A stretch of 48,135 bases of DNA from Sphingomonas sp. PP-CE-1G-424 (GCF_004341085.1 NZ_SLXW01000014.1:1-48135), one strand, 5' to 3'; shown: positions 33,970 to 42,788, counted from the stretch's first letter. Translations and numbers: made by a program. Notes: generated from the sequence alone by a model not told the origin.

Positions 33970-34602
33970 TCACCCGCTGGAAACCATCAGCGCATCGAGG
34001 GTTGGAGGCGTGATGGTGCCGGTAACGTCGAGACCGCGAGCCTTCTGGAACTTTCGTAGGGCCGAGCGCAGCGCCGGCCCGACCACTCCATCAACTGCTC
34101 CCGAGTAGAGGTCCTGGGCCATCAGCGCGATTTGGACCCGGCGCACAATCGACGTGAAGCGCTTCGTTCTTCCTGACAGTGCCGGTAGCCCGTCCGGGGG
34201 GGGCGCCGCTGCTCTGGTTTCACGTGCGAACAGAGGCTGCACCGATGGTGTGGGCTCTGCCGGAGCTGACGGCGTGGGAGCTGGCGCGACGTACGGCGCA
34301 GAATAGGTCGGTGTGGTGTCGTAGCTCGGGCTGTACCCGCCGCCCGATGACGAGCGATGACTAGTATGGCTGTAATGACCGCCGCCGCCACCGCCCGAGC
34401 GGTGGCTCGAATGGCTGGAATGACTGCGATGCTGGGCAAGCGTGATCGCGTGATCCTGCGAGAATCGACGCAGGAGGGCGCCCCCCTGTGGATCATCAAT
34501 AGCCCGCATCGTGGCTTTCGAGAATGCCTGCGCCAGGGCGTCCTGCTGGCCAGAGAAGCCAGCCGCCAGCAGGCTCGACACAAGGAACTTAGTTCGTTTC
34601 AC
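33970..34602 (-). CDS. hxsA: His-Xaa-Ser repeat protein HxsA, substrate of the Hxs system
   Basis: 210 residues from GTG 34602, which overlaps the hxsC stop (GTGA). Signal peptide about 1-25. Seven His-X-Ser units lie at residues 58-69 (HRSHSSHSSHRS) and 76-84 (HYSHTSHRS), separated by a Gly run; a Pro-rich linker follows, then a peptidoglycan-binding-type domain at about 150-208 (DLYSGAVDGVVGPALRSALR, KFQKARGLDVTGTITPPTL). In the known Hxs systems the repeat protein is thought to be modified by the two radical-SAM enzymes HxsB and HxsC; the nature of the modification is not settled to my knowledge. Exported and probably attached to the cell wall. Confidence 0.93.
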   Translation of the reverse strand: MKRTKFLVSSLLAAGFSGQQDALAQAFSKATMRAIDDPQGGALLRRFSQDHAITLAQHRSHSSHSSHRSGGGGGGHYSHTSHRSSSGGGYSPSYDTTPTYSAPYVAPAPTPSAPAEPTPSVQPLFARETRAAAPPPDGLPALSGRTKRFTSIVRRVQIALMAQDLYSGAVDGVVGPALRSALRKFQKARGLDVTGTITPPTLDALMVSSG

Positions 34603-35681
34603 AACGGTCTCACGGTCACGCGTGCCTCCTCATCGGGATGCCATTCGAAGAAGCCGGAGCATTTCGTCTGCTCCCGGCAATCGCTGCACGCTGGCGCGAA
34701 CTTGCGCTTCCAGTCGGAGATCGAAGCGATCGCAAGGCTGCGATAGGCGGCGGGAACCGTGCAGCGAGGAAAGTTGAATAGCTGCGCTCTCACGCCGTGT
34801 AGCAGAGCCCGATCCAGTGCTTCCGCGATCGGCCCGAACCGCCCGCTGTGGTCGAAGAAGAGGGCGGGCCACCTGTTTTTCGCGAAGCCGACATGTTCCA
34901 GCTGCATGATCGACCAAGCTTCGACAAAGCGAAGCCTTGACGATACGTAGCCCGCGAGAGCCGGTAAGCCACCGACATTGTCGTTCATCACTACCGTTCT
35001 CAGTTCGATCCGCGCCCCAGCAATCGCGAGGTAGGAAAGGCCCTCTTCGAGTTGTGCAAAGGCGCCATCCTTGCCGACCAGAAGGTCGTGAAGGGCAGGT
35101 TCGGTGGAATAGAGCGGGATCCCCCAGCTGACGCGCCGGTAATCGGGAGCGCCAAGCCGCTGGATGTCAGCCGCCGTAAAATGCTGACCATTGGTCAGAA
35201 CGTGGAAGCTCAGATCCGCGCGAATGGAAAGCGTCCGCTCCATCAACGTGAGAAGGCGCTCCTTGTACAGCGTGGGCTCACCCCCTGAAATTCCGATGAG
35301 CATACCTTCTGGGGCTAGCAAACACGCCCGCTCGAGTAGATCGAAACGGTCGATGTGCGTCTTCTTTGGTGGCTGAGAGCACATGACGCACAGCTGATCG
35401 CAGCGCTCGGTCACCAACAGCGTGTTCGTCGTCGACTCGGCTCGGAGCAGACGTTCGATGCGGCGGCGGGCCGGATCTACGAGCACTACCTCACCTTCAA
35501 GCTGCCCAGGAGGTATGCCCTCAATAGCAACTATGCCGAACGCGCCGCTGAACAAGCCTCCTTCGGCGTCCCCGTCAACAAGCACCGCATCGTGCGGGTC
35601 GAAGGAGCTGGCAGTACTGCGGAGTCGCGTCACATAAGGCCTCTCGGCGTCGGCAGTGGCGGGACGGATGAGTTCGATCAT
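34599..35681 (-). CDS. hxsC: Radical-SAM maturase HxsC
   Basis: 360 residues from ATG 35681, chosen because it overlaps the end of full-length hxsB as ATGA; a longer frame to 35729 lies inside hxsB. Radical-SAM cluster CX3CX2C at C94, C98 and C101 (VTERCDQLCVMCSQPP), GISGGEPTLY for SAM binding, and a C-terminal auxiliary-cluster motif CSDCREQTKC (CX2CX5C). These are the marks of peptide-modifying radical-SAM enzymes. The gene order hxsD-hxsB-hxsC-hxsA and the His-X-Ser substrate downstream fix the assignment. Confidence 0.93.
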   Translation of the reverse strand: MIELIRPATADAERPYVTRLRSTASSFDPHDAVLVDGDAEGGLFSGAFGIVAIEGIPPGQLEGEVVLVDPARRRIERLLRAESTTNTLLVTERCDQLCVMCSQPPKKTHIDRFDLLERACLLAPEGMLIGISGGEPTLYKERLLTLMERTLSIRADLSFHVLTNGQHFTAADIQRLGAPDYRRVSWGIPLYSTEPALHDLLVGKDGAFAQLEEGLSYLAIAGARIELRTVVMNDNVGGLPALAGYVSSRLRFVEAWSIMQLEHVGFAKNRWPALFFDHSGRFGPIAEALDRALLHGVRAQLFNFPRCTVPAAYRSLAIASISDWKRKFAPACSDCREQTKCSGFFEWHPDEEARVTVRPL

Positions 35682-37090
35682 GACAGTCGCTCCCCGAACG
35701 CCGAAGGCGTGCCCGGAATTCGAAGCCACCGTCCCAGGGAGTGTCTCACGGCCTCGTCGTCCGAATATATGAGCTCAAAGGCAAAATCGAAGAGATGAAG
35801 GTGTCGGCGGCAGAAGTCAGTTTCGCGCCTGGGCAAATCCATTCGTCCGTAGCGTGCAAGATCGTCCACTACGTCGCGTCCTCAGAAGGGCTGGAAGGCG
35901 CAGCGCATGCAGTCGGGGTCAAACTGGTTCGTCACGCCCGTGTTGAGCAGATCACGCGCTGGGCCGTTCCATCCGTCAGTGACGCTGCCAATCGCTAGAT
36001 CAACGACACCAGAGCGCGCGAGCATTCGGGCTTCATCCGTGGGATAGACGGTGCCGTCGTGATCCACGACGATATAGTCGACCCCCATCGGGTTCGGGTT
36101 GCGCAGATCGACATGTCTTTCGAGGCCGGGCTGAAAGATCCGTCTCAACGCGATGCTCAGGTAGGTCTCTTCCAGCACGCGACCGCGGTCCAACCAATTG
36201 CGCTCGATCAGGCGCCGGACAAAGCGTTGGTAGTATCCGCGCCAACCATCATCCTGTTCGCGCGAGGTGGCATGCCGTTTCCTCGCGAAACCCTGATAAT
36301 TGATCGGGCGCAGGAAGATACTGTCCAGACCAAGCGTGACGTATGCATCAATCAGCTCGTCGATCTCGGGCGGCGAGGTGGGATCGATCGTGGGTAGAGC
36401 GGAGATTTTCCGTGGGCCGTGACGATCCGTCAGCGAGCGAAGATTGGCGAAAAAGGCATCCGTAATCTCGAACGTGCCCGTGCGGTTGCGCGAGTGAGTG
36501 GCGGCATCGCCATCGAGGGAGGTGCTGATAAACACGTCGGGACGGTCGAAGATCGCCATGATCTCATCGTCGACATGCTGAAGGTTGGTGCAGACTACGA
36601 ATTCGACCTGTTCAAACCGCGCGCAACGCTCGATCACCGCGCGGATGAGGTCTGGTCGGAGCGTAGGTTCCCCGCCCTGGAACTCGATCTTGAGCCGCGG
36701 CGTCTCGAGGCGGTCAATCATGGTCAGGACTGCGGCTAGCGTCTCTTCGCTCCAGTCGAAGCCCTGCCGCGTTTCGGCGACGCGCGACACCTGACAATAG
36801 CTGCACGACAAGTTGCATCGAAGGGTGGGGACCAGGATAAGATAGTCCAGCGTTCCAACGGATGCGATGCGATCAGCCACCCCGCGCGTATGTGCAGTCG
36901 CGCCGAGTAAGTCGCCTTCCTCGATCAAGAAGCCGCCTGATCGGAGAAAGGCCCGGTCGCTATCCGATATGCGCTCGTCTGCCAGCCGTTCCAGAAAGTC
37001 CGGCGATCCGACAAAGAAGCGTCCGGCGTCACTGACCGCAAGCGCGCTTCCACGACCTGTCGGTCGAAGGCGGAGCGGTACGAAGCTCAA
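35678..37090 (-). CDS. hxsB: Radical-SAM maturase HxsB with in-frame TGA at codon 403 (recoded Sec or nonsense mutation)
   Basis: TTG start at 37090 overlaps the hxsD stop (TTGA). Radical-SAM cluster C92, C96, C99 (LRCNLSCSYCQ), then FQGGEPTLRPD. The SPASM motif begins C394-X2-C397 (DCMRCAFQPF) and its third Cys position, codon 403, is TGA (35884-35882). After it the same frame continues GRDVVDDLARYGRMDLPRRE, then TDFCRRHLHLFDF and FELIYSDDEAVRHSLGRWL to TGA at 35678, which is the expected HxsB C-terminus. That end overlaps hxsC as ATGA like all other junctions of the operon. The annotated span assumes readthrough; strict translation stops at 35882 with 402 residues. A hairpin follows the TGA (35848-35873). 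Confidence 0.85.
35848..35873 (-). promoter_or_regulatory. Hairpin just after the in-frame TGA of hxsB; possible SECIS-like element
   Basis: On the mRNA strand, 8 nt after the TGA, CGTAGTG (35873-35867) pairs with CGCTACG (35854-35848): seven pairs including one G-U, around a 12-nt loop starting with G. Bacterial SECIS elements are stem-loops shortly after UGA with a G at the start of the loop; the spacing of 15 nt to the loop is at the short edge of what I recall. Such hairpins also arise by chance in GC-rich genes. Confidence 0.35.
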
Positions 37091-37335
37091 GCGACCAGCA
37101 ATGCGAGGACGGCTTGGCGGTCTGCGCTAGCTTCCGCGACGAGGCGTTCATTCAGCAGCCACACGCGCCAGCAATGTCGTGCTTCGGCCTCGTCTTGAGC
37201 ACCTGAGATCATCACGTGGCGGCCCTCCACCTGGGCTCGAAGCGTATCCGAGACCATGGCCACGCGTTTCGCTGCTTCGGCTTCGTACGGAGCGTCGCGC
37301 ATCGACAGCTCCATCAGAACTTCCACCATCCCCAC
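37087..37335 (-). CDS. hxsD: HxsD-family protein of the His-Xaa-Ser system
   Basis: 82 residues; GTG at 37335 or ATG at 37329. The C-terminal signature CWRVWLLNERLVAEASADRQ matches the LLNDYxLRE pattern after which the HxsD family was first named, and the position directly before hxsB (TTGA overlap) is the usual one. Function in the system is unknown; small proteins beside peptide-modifying radical-SAM enzymes often present the substrate, which is inference here. First gene of the operon; the divergent region to 37475 should hold the promoter. Confidence 0.8.
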   Translation of the reverse strand: MGMVEVLMELSMRDAPYEAEAAKRVAMVSDTLRAQVEGRHVMISGAQDEAEARHCWRVWLLNERLVAEASADRQAVLALLVA

Positions 37336-37474
37336 GCCGTCCCCACATTCAGCTCAGTTCAAAATGCTATGAGCGAGTATACGCTACGGCAAGTCTCTAA
37401 TTCTTAAATAAAATTCCGATTGCCGATCAGTGCGACAAGGTTAAGCTCCGCGAAGGACAACTCGGGGGGGAATC

Positions 37475-38170
37475 TTGGTCGAACGCAGGCCCGTGCGGCT
37501 AACACCTAAACCGGCGCTTATCCCTCCGGCTGGCACAACTCCGCCGAAAAATGCCGGGAATAACGGTTGGCTGATCCTTGTCGTGGCAGTTGCGCTGCTA
37601 TTCGGCATTTCGAAGTGCTCGTCATCGACGGGCGTTTCGACTTCAACCACGCCCGTTGCCGAGGACGTGGGTAATGCTCAGGAGGCGTTGGTAACTGCTG
37701 TGGAAGCGCAATCACCTCTGCCGCCCCAACCGCTGAGCCCCGCAGGCGTTCGTCGGGGCGCCTCACGCGTCTCCATCGCTGCGAAAGAAGAACTCGCCGG
37801 TGAGATGATCTACAGCCAGAACTGCTACGATTCCGTCGCACGAACCTTTAGCTGGCGAAAGCTCGACGAGTGCGGGGGCTTCGACGCGGAAGCGAGCTCA
37901 ACGCTCGGCGACGGAGAACCGGTCGGTGCGGAGAAGGAGCTGGCTTGGTTCGATACCGAAGCAGCGGCCGGGCGGTATCTCAAAGCTGCCGTCGCAGCTG
38001 GACTGGATACCGACGCCGCGGACCTCCGCCTCTCGGCCCTGCAGGCCAAGGTAAACGCACAACACAAGGGGAGACCAGAAACTGCGCCGTCGGTCACATC
38101 GCCGACCGGGGGGCCGGACGATCAGTCCGCGCCCGCCGACGAGGAAGAGAAAACGACAGCTACCGCCTGA
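37475..38170 (+). CDS. Membrane-anchored hypothetical protein divergent from the hxs operon
   Basis: 231 residues from TTG 37475 (GGGGGG upstream). Pro-rich cytoplasmic start, one membrane helix at about 31-46 (GWLILVVAVALLFGISKC), then a periplasmic part with a Cys pair (IYSQNCYDSVARTFSWRKLDE, CGGFDAEAS) and an Ala-rich helical domain ending in an acidic low-complexity tail (DEEEKTTATA). Family unknown. Divergent from hxsD with about 140 bp between, so it may share control with the Hxs system, but that is only positional. Confidence 0.65.
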   Translation: MVERRPVRLTPKPALIPPAGTTPPKNAGNNGWLILVVAVALLFGISKCSSSTGVSTSTTPVAEDVGNAQEALVTAVEAQSPLPPQPLSPAGVRRGASRVSIAAKEELAGEMIYSQNCYDSVARTFSWRKLDECGGFDAEASSTLGDGEPVGAEKELAWFDTEAAAGRYLKAAVAAGLDTDAADLRLSALQAKVNAQHKGRPETAPSVTSPTGGPDDQSAPADEEEKTTATA

Positions 38171-38347
38171 CGCTAGCGTTTCAACAATTCCGGTCGAGCC
38201 AAGCGAAGCGCGGCTGAGATCAGCTACGCGGGTGGCAGTCTGTTGATCAATACGCCGCTTCCGATCGACGCGAGGGCGGATCGCGGTCGAAGCGCCGGCC
38301 ATCTATACAATTTCATCTGCTGAGACAAAAGCAGCCATCGCAGCGAG

Positions 38348-38407
38348 ATTAACGAATGGCAGAAGTTGGGGAGCGACAAACAGGACGCGAATGTCGTCTT
38401 GTGGGTC
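38348..38407 (+). repeat. 60-bp dispersed intergenic repeat, copy G
   Basis: Starts ATTAACGAATGGCAGAAGTT and ends TCTTGTGGGTC, 60 bp. Lies after the membrane-anchored protein gene; most diverged in the centre. Confidence 0.65.
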
Positions 38408-38448
38408 AATGACGTCGGACTGACCAATTCGTATGGCCGCCATTCAGA

Positions 38449-38673
38449 ATGACACGCTATGCCGAACTTATGTCTTACCGCGTTCAAATCGCTCCTCGGC
38501 CGATCGTTATTGATGACGATGGTCTTCCCGTCCCGAACTCGCACGTACTCGAGATCATCTTCCCCACCGATAGCATCGATACGGCCGCGGGCCCGACCAG
38601 CTCAATCATAGGCGCCGGCATCGCCAAGATCCTCGTAGCCGACGTTACCGTGAGAGGTGTGGGTCTCTGTTGA
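38449..38673 (+). CDS. Small hypothetical protein, doubtful
   Basis: 74 residues (SYRVQIAPRPIVIDDDGLPV, SHVLEIIFPTDSIDTAAGPT). The composition is protein-like and not a shadow of another gene, but there is no clear ribosome-binding site, no family match, and the end is short. It could be the start of a longer gene that was cut. Low confidence. Confidence 0.3.
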   Translation: MTRYAELMSYRVQIAPRPIVIDDDGLPVPNSHVLEIIFPTDSIDTAAGPTSSIIGAGIAKILVADVTVRGVGLC

Positions 38674-38818
38674 ACCCCCGGCTTGATACTAACGTTAAGG
38701 CAATGTGGCCCATTGGCCGTCGAGGCGCCTGATCTGGCACCTCGGACAATTTTAAGCGCAGAAGCCTATCGCAGCAATAAGACTTTCTCAGAGAACGGCA
38801 GCGTCGGACATAGTCTGG

Positions 38819-39697
38819 TTACTCAGGCGGGATTGTCGACGGGGCAGGATCGGGCGGGGGCGGGGACGTGCACCCTATCTCGCTATCGAGGCTTCGAAAC
38901 GAGGCTGCGTTGGCCATCGGAAACAGGATTAACCGGCTGCGAAGCACGACGTGAGCAAGAGATACTCGGCCCTTGCAATAGTCTACGGTACGCTGTGTCG
39001 CCTGATCGAAAACGAACGCGCTGATCCGGCTATCTGCAAGCGCCACGACCTTCCAATAGCCTGATGGGACGCGTTCTAGCACGGGCCCGGCGGGTAGCGG
39101 CGCCATTAGACGTTCGAACAAGGGGCCGGTGTATACGTAGACGGCAGTGTTCAGTCGCTGCGCAAGCGAGCGCTCTTGCCCTTCCAGTGCGTTCCACGGC
39201 CCCTGGTTCAGCGCTGAAGCCTGAGGGGTGATGTTCGACAGGATGTTGGTGTCAGCGGCAAACGGCGTGCCAGAGAATGCCGCAAGCGGCGCTTGATGAC
39301 CGCGGTCAGTCCGCAGAGCCTGATTGGCCCCGTCATAAGCTTCCGGGGCGAGCGTCTCATCGGCAGCAAGCGAAAGGTCGGAGCGCCAGTCGCGATCCGA
39401 CGACGGGCCGATCGATGAGGGCGTTACGCGATATGCGACCCAGTCCGCGAGCTTGGTTAGGTCGTTGGACGACAGCGTGTAGATCTCGCGCACGACGGTG
39501 TCGTTCGTGGCCGGCGCCCCCAAGGGACAGCCGAACAGGCAGTGGAACGTGTGCAATTCACCATCGCTAGCCAAGGCAGGGGAGGCATATACCGCTACCG
39601 CCGCAATCAGGGCGATACGCCTGAGCGTTTTGACCCAACGACGAAATCGAGCGTCCGGGTAGATCATAAGGCTGTCGTAAAAACACTGCATGACCAA
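38819..39697 (-). CDS. Secreted DNA/RNA non-specific endonuclease (NUC1 family)
   Basis: 292 residues; the likely start is ATG at 39667 (MIYPDARFRRWVKTL), followed by a signal peptide (IALIAAVAVYASPALA). The catalytic motif DRGHQAPLAAFSG has the His of the DRGH box, and NILSNITPQASALNQGPWNA holds the metal-binding Asn; C-terminal VFDQATQRT. Such beta-beta-alpha-metal nucleases cut single- and double-stranded DNA and RNA outside the cell, for nutrient scavenging or competition. A Cys pair (FHCLFGCPL) near the N-terminus may form a disulfide. Divergent from the patatin gene. Confidence 0.9.
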   Translation of the reverse strand: MVMQCFYDSLMIYPDARFRRWVKTLRRIALIAAVAVYASPALASDGELHTFHCLFGCPLGAPATNDTVVREIYTLSSNDLTKLADWVAYRVTPSSIGPSSDRDWRSDLSLAADETLAPEAYDGANQALRTDRGHQAPLAAFSGTPFAADTNILSNITPQASALNQGPWNALEGQERSLAQRLNTAVYVYTGPLFERLMAPLPAGPVLERVPSGYWKVVALADSRISAFVFDQATQRTVDYCKGRVSLAHVVLRSRLILFPMANAASFRSLDSEIGCTSPPPPDPAPSTIPPE

Positions 39698-39755
39698 TTT
39701 CTATAGCTGGCTGATGACGCCTGTGCGACGATCATAGAACACCTGAGGACCTCGT

Positions 39756-41491
39756 ATGCGCGACGACCAGGATTTCCCGATCTACACGGCCGATATGTTC
39801 GCATCGCCCGCTGACGAATGCGACATCGTCATGAAAGGCGGCGTCACTAGCGGCATTGTCTATCCATACGCGATTCTGGAGCTTGCTCGCCGGTATCGGT
39901 TCCGCTCGATTGGCGGCACGTCCGCCGGCGCGATCGCCGCGTCGCTGGCAGCAGCGGCCGAGTATGCGCGCACGGTGCGCGGTGATCCTGCCGGCTTTGT
40001 CCGTCTGCAATATCATTGTGACGAACTACCCGAGCGCATGGCCGCGCTGTTCCAGCCTGAACCTCGCTTCCGCCGCCTATTTCGGTATCTGCTACGGGCC
40101 CAGAGCGGCAGCAGCGCGCTGAGCCTAATTGCAGGTCTGCCACTGGTGGCACCGTTTCAAGCTATGGTTGGTACCGTCGTCGGTGCGATCGGTATGTGGG
40201 CGTTACGAGCCGGACTGGCGGGCATTCTCCTTGGAGCACTTGTCGGGCTGGTCGCCGCCCTACTTGTGCATGTGCAAACGCTTATCCGAACGCAGCTGCC
40301 GCGAAGCGACTTTGGTGTCTGCCCGGGCACTGATCAATCTGGCGGGAACGGACCCGCGCTGACCAGCTGGCTTCATGCGGCGATCCAAAACATCGCATTC
40401 GGTGAAGACTGGCGGAGCCAACCGCCGCTAACCTTCGGGCAATTGCAAGGGACCAGCTCAGGCGAGCAGATTGATCTGCGGGTTATTACGACCAACCTTG
40501 GCATGGGGCGGCCGCATACGCTGCCAACCCTCGGCATCACCGCGGCATACAGCGATACCGAGTGGCGGCGACTGTTTCCGGGCGATGTGTGCGAGTGGAT
40601 AGCGGGATCCGTTGCCGAACCGGCTCAGATGCCTGGGCTCTTAAGCTTTCCCTCCCCGGTCGATCTGCCGGTCCTCGTTGCCGCGCGGATGAGCCTTGCC
40701 TTTCCGCTGCTGTTTGCAGCGGTACCGGTCCATGTCCGCGACTTCGCGAACGCCGAGCTTCAGCGCGCCACCGGCGCTACGCCGATAGTCGAAAACCGCG
40801 TATCCTGTTTGCCGATGGCGGCATCAGCAGCAATTTTCCTATCCACCTGTTCGATGCCTTGTTGCCTGCTCGACCGACTTTCGCACTCAGCCTTGACGAC
40901 CTTCCCCCCGGAACAACAACCGGGGACCAGCGGGTATTCATTCCTGCTACCGCTCGCCAAGGCTTTGGGTTGCCGGCGCGCGAGACAGTGTCCGTCAGCG
41001 GTTTGTTCGGATCAATCCTGAGGGCGGCGAAAGACTGGCAGGATCAGTTGCTGAGTACGATGCCAGGACAGCGCGAGCGTATTGCCCATGTCATGCTTTC
41101 GGCAGACGAAGGCGGCCTCAACCTCACCATGCCGCCAGAACGTGCGCGGGCACTGATGTTCCGCGGGCTCGAAGTTGGTCGTCGATTTGCTGATGGCGCA
41201 CTCGATTTCGATGAACACCGCTGGCGGCGTTCGTTGGTAGCATATGACCAGCTCGCCCGGATGTCAGACACCGTCCATCAAACTTGGTCGAGCGGCTTCG
41301 GTTCGTGGCTGCTTGGCTATCTGACACATCCAAAAAGCTATCGGCGTCTCACAACGACAGATCGGAGTATGATCCATCATGCTCTAGGCGCGGTTGCGGA
41401 TCTGGATGACGCATTCGAGCCCGGCATCAACGACGCCTACCGCAAGTTGCCGCGGCCGGTAGGTACCTTGCGGGTTAGTCCGCGGTACTGA
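39756..41491 (+). pseudogene. Patatin-like phospholipase with membrane hairpin, frameshifted
   Basis: Frame 1 (39756 to about 40800) holds the oxyanion region KGGVTSGIVYPYAIL and nucleophile S56 in GGTSAGAIA, then an inserted pair of membrane helices at about residues 125-180 (LVAPFQAMVGTVVGAIGMW, GILLGALVGLVAALLVHV). At about 40800 the homologous frame shifts: ILFADGGISSNFPIHLFDAL, with the catalytic Asp in DGG, continues in the frame ending at 41491. The unshifted frame runs into unrelated residues and stops at 41021. One missing base at CGCGTATCC explains it. Separated this way Ser and Asp cannot form the dyad. Real decay or a sequencing error. Intact product would be about 577 residues. 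Confidence 0.75.
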
Positions 41492-41582
41492 CCTGCCTGA
41501 GAAGCGTCGCAACTGACCGCGCGCCATTTTTTCGATGAATGCGATGACCCATCAGCTCGGGGCATCTAAATCTTAGCAGTGA

Positions 41583-41798
41583 TCAGCAGCCGTTCAGTGC
41601 CATTGCAGCCGATCGCATTGCGAACAGTCTGTCCGATGCCGCTGGCGCAAGATTTCCCCATGCGAAGGCAGAACGATGCGGGGCCGCTTCTGCCCATATA
41701 CGGGCGGCCAGTTGGGAAACCTGAGCAGCTGTCGCCGGATAGCCGCTGCCGACGCAGTAAACCAGTTCGTCTGGCATCAGAGGGGATAGGCTGACCAC
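41583..41798 (-). CDS. Small hypothetical protein
   Basis: 71 residues from GTG 41798, or 64 from ATG 41777 (MPDELVYCVGSGYPATAAQV). Helical, Ala-rich, no membrane segment. Ends in MALNGC. Not recognised. Same strand as the 70-residue gene upstream, about 50 bp apart; the two may form a pair. Confidence 0.4.
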   Translation of the reverse strand: MVSLSPLMPDELVYCVGSGYPATAAQVSQLAARIWAEAAPHRSAFAWGNLAPAASDRLFAMRSAAMALNGC

Positions 41799-41850
41799 GC
41801 GCGTGACTCCAGTTGCAGAGCGCAGCGTCTAGGTCAGTTCCGTTGCGGCA

Positions 41851-42063
41851 TCATGACACGTAGGAAAGGCGTGCCGCTGAGTTATCGTTGTCTGACCATG
41901 CCTTCGGCTGAGTGGCTGTCATTACATCAGCTGCGATCTTCGCCTCGGCTTCGCTAGCATACGCTACATCCACCCACCGACCGTCTTGCGAAAGCAAGCC
42001 CCAACGGCCTTGAAACTCCGGTTCGACCCTCGGAGCAGGAACCCAAATAAGCTTCTGTGCCAT
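41851..42063 (-). CDS. Small hypothetical protein
   Basis: 70 residues: MAQKLIWVPAPRVEPEFQGR, then WGLLSQDGRWVDVAYASEAE and AKIAADVMTATQPKAWS. The pattern of a short beta-rich start (WxP...GRWVDVAYASEAEA) followed by a helix resembles small proteins that hold a query-like fold, but no family is recognised. Codon use fits a real gene. Confidence 0.45.
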   Translation of the reverse strand: MAQKLIWVPAPRVEPEFQGRWGLLSQDGRWVDVAYASEAEAKIAADVMTATQPKAWSDNDNSAARLSYVS

Positions 42064-42383
42064 GATCCGACTCTAGCCGCGAAAGCCGGATCCGGTAACG
42101 CTTCTTTAACCTGCTTTGGCTTTGCCGACGTCGTGTGGCCAAGACGGCACAGCCCTGAGGTTAGTCCGGGTTGGAAATCTCTCGACGAACTTCGTTCTCG
42201 GACCACCACGCTCGCCAAGCCCGTTGAACGTATGGCTGAACGTGTGAAGCGGGGAAGGGCGCGTGAGCGTCCACTCGTAGGCCGCTTAGGTTGCAAACCT
42301 GACGGTAGCTAACGCCAGATCCCGCCATTCATCTTGGCTCGCGGCACTGTCCAATCTGGTTTCGTTCGTCCTTTACGTCGCAG
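42064..42383. other. Intergenic stretch without a gene
   Basis: 320 bp. Contains GGCTGAACGTGTGAAGCGGG and GAAGGGCGCGTGAGCGTCC near 42234-42275, similar to the 60-bp repeat but too diverged to count as a copy. No coding region seen. Confidence 0.4.
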
Positions 42384-42788
42384 TCAGGCATGCTTTTGAC
42401 GAACCCAATCATGCCGTTCAGCAAAGATCGCCTGCATCTCTGCCATGTTCTCGGTACCCCAAACACATAATGGCTCAAGTGCCAGAGCAAGGCTCTGACC
42501 AAGCTGCGTCAGCGTGTAGTCGACGCGTGGCGGCACCTCCTTATAGTCGTTCCTGCGCAATACGCCGTCTGCTTCCAGCTCCTTCAGATGCTGGATTAGA
42601 ACCTTGTCGCTGACGTCGCGCACCGCGCGCTTCAACTCACCGTAGCGCGTCGGTCCGCGTAACAGGAAATACAGGATGAGTGGCTTCCATTTGCCAGAAA
42701 TGATTTTGAGCGTCGCGTCGAGGCCACAGGTGAAGGCGGGCGCAACGGGAGCGGGCTCGACGATGGCGGGTCTAAGGTGATCAGACAT
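42384..42788 (-). CDS. HxlR-family winged-helix regulator
   Basis: 134 residues. Typical order: CGLDATLKIISGKWKPLILY, FLLRGPTRYGELKRAV, then VSDKVLIQHLKELEADGVL and RVDYTLTQLGQSLALALEPL. A Cys in the first helix (FTCGLDATL) is where redox-sensing members have their reactive cysteine. Divergent from the SDR gene at 42870 with 80 bp between, the usual HxlR-target arrangement; the ACTTACC and TAAGTAT repeats around 42795-42825 look like its operator. Confidence 0.92.
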   Translation of the reverse strand: MSDHLRPAIVEPAPVAPAFTCGLDATLKIISGKWKPLILYFLLRGPTRYGELKRAVRDVSDKVLIQHLKELEADGVLRRNDYKEVPPRVDYTLTQLGQSLALALEPLCVWGTENMAEMQAIFAERHDWVRQKHA

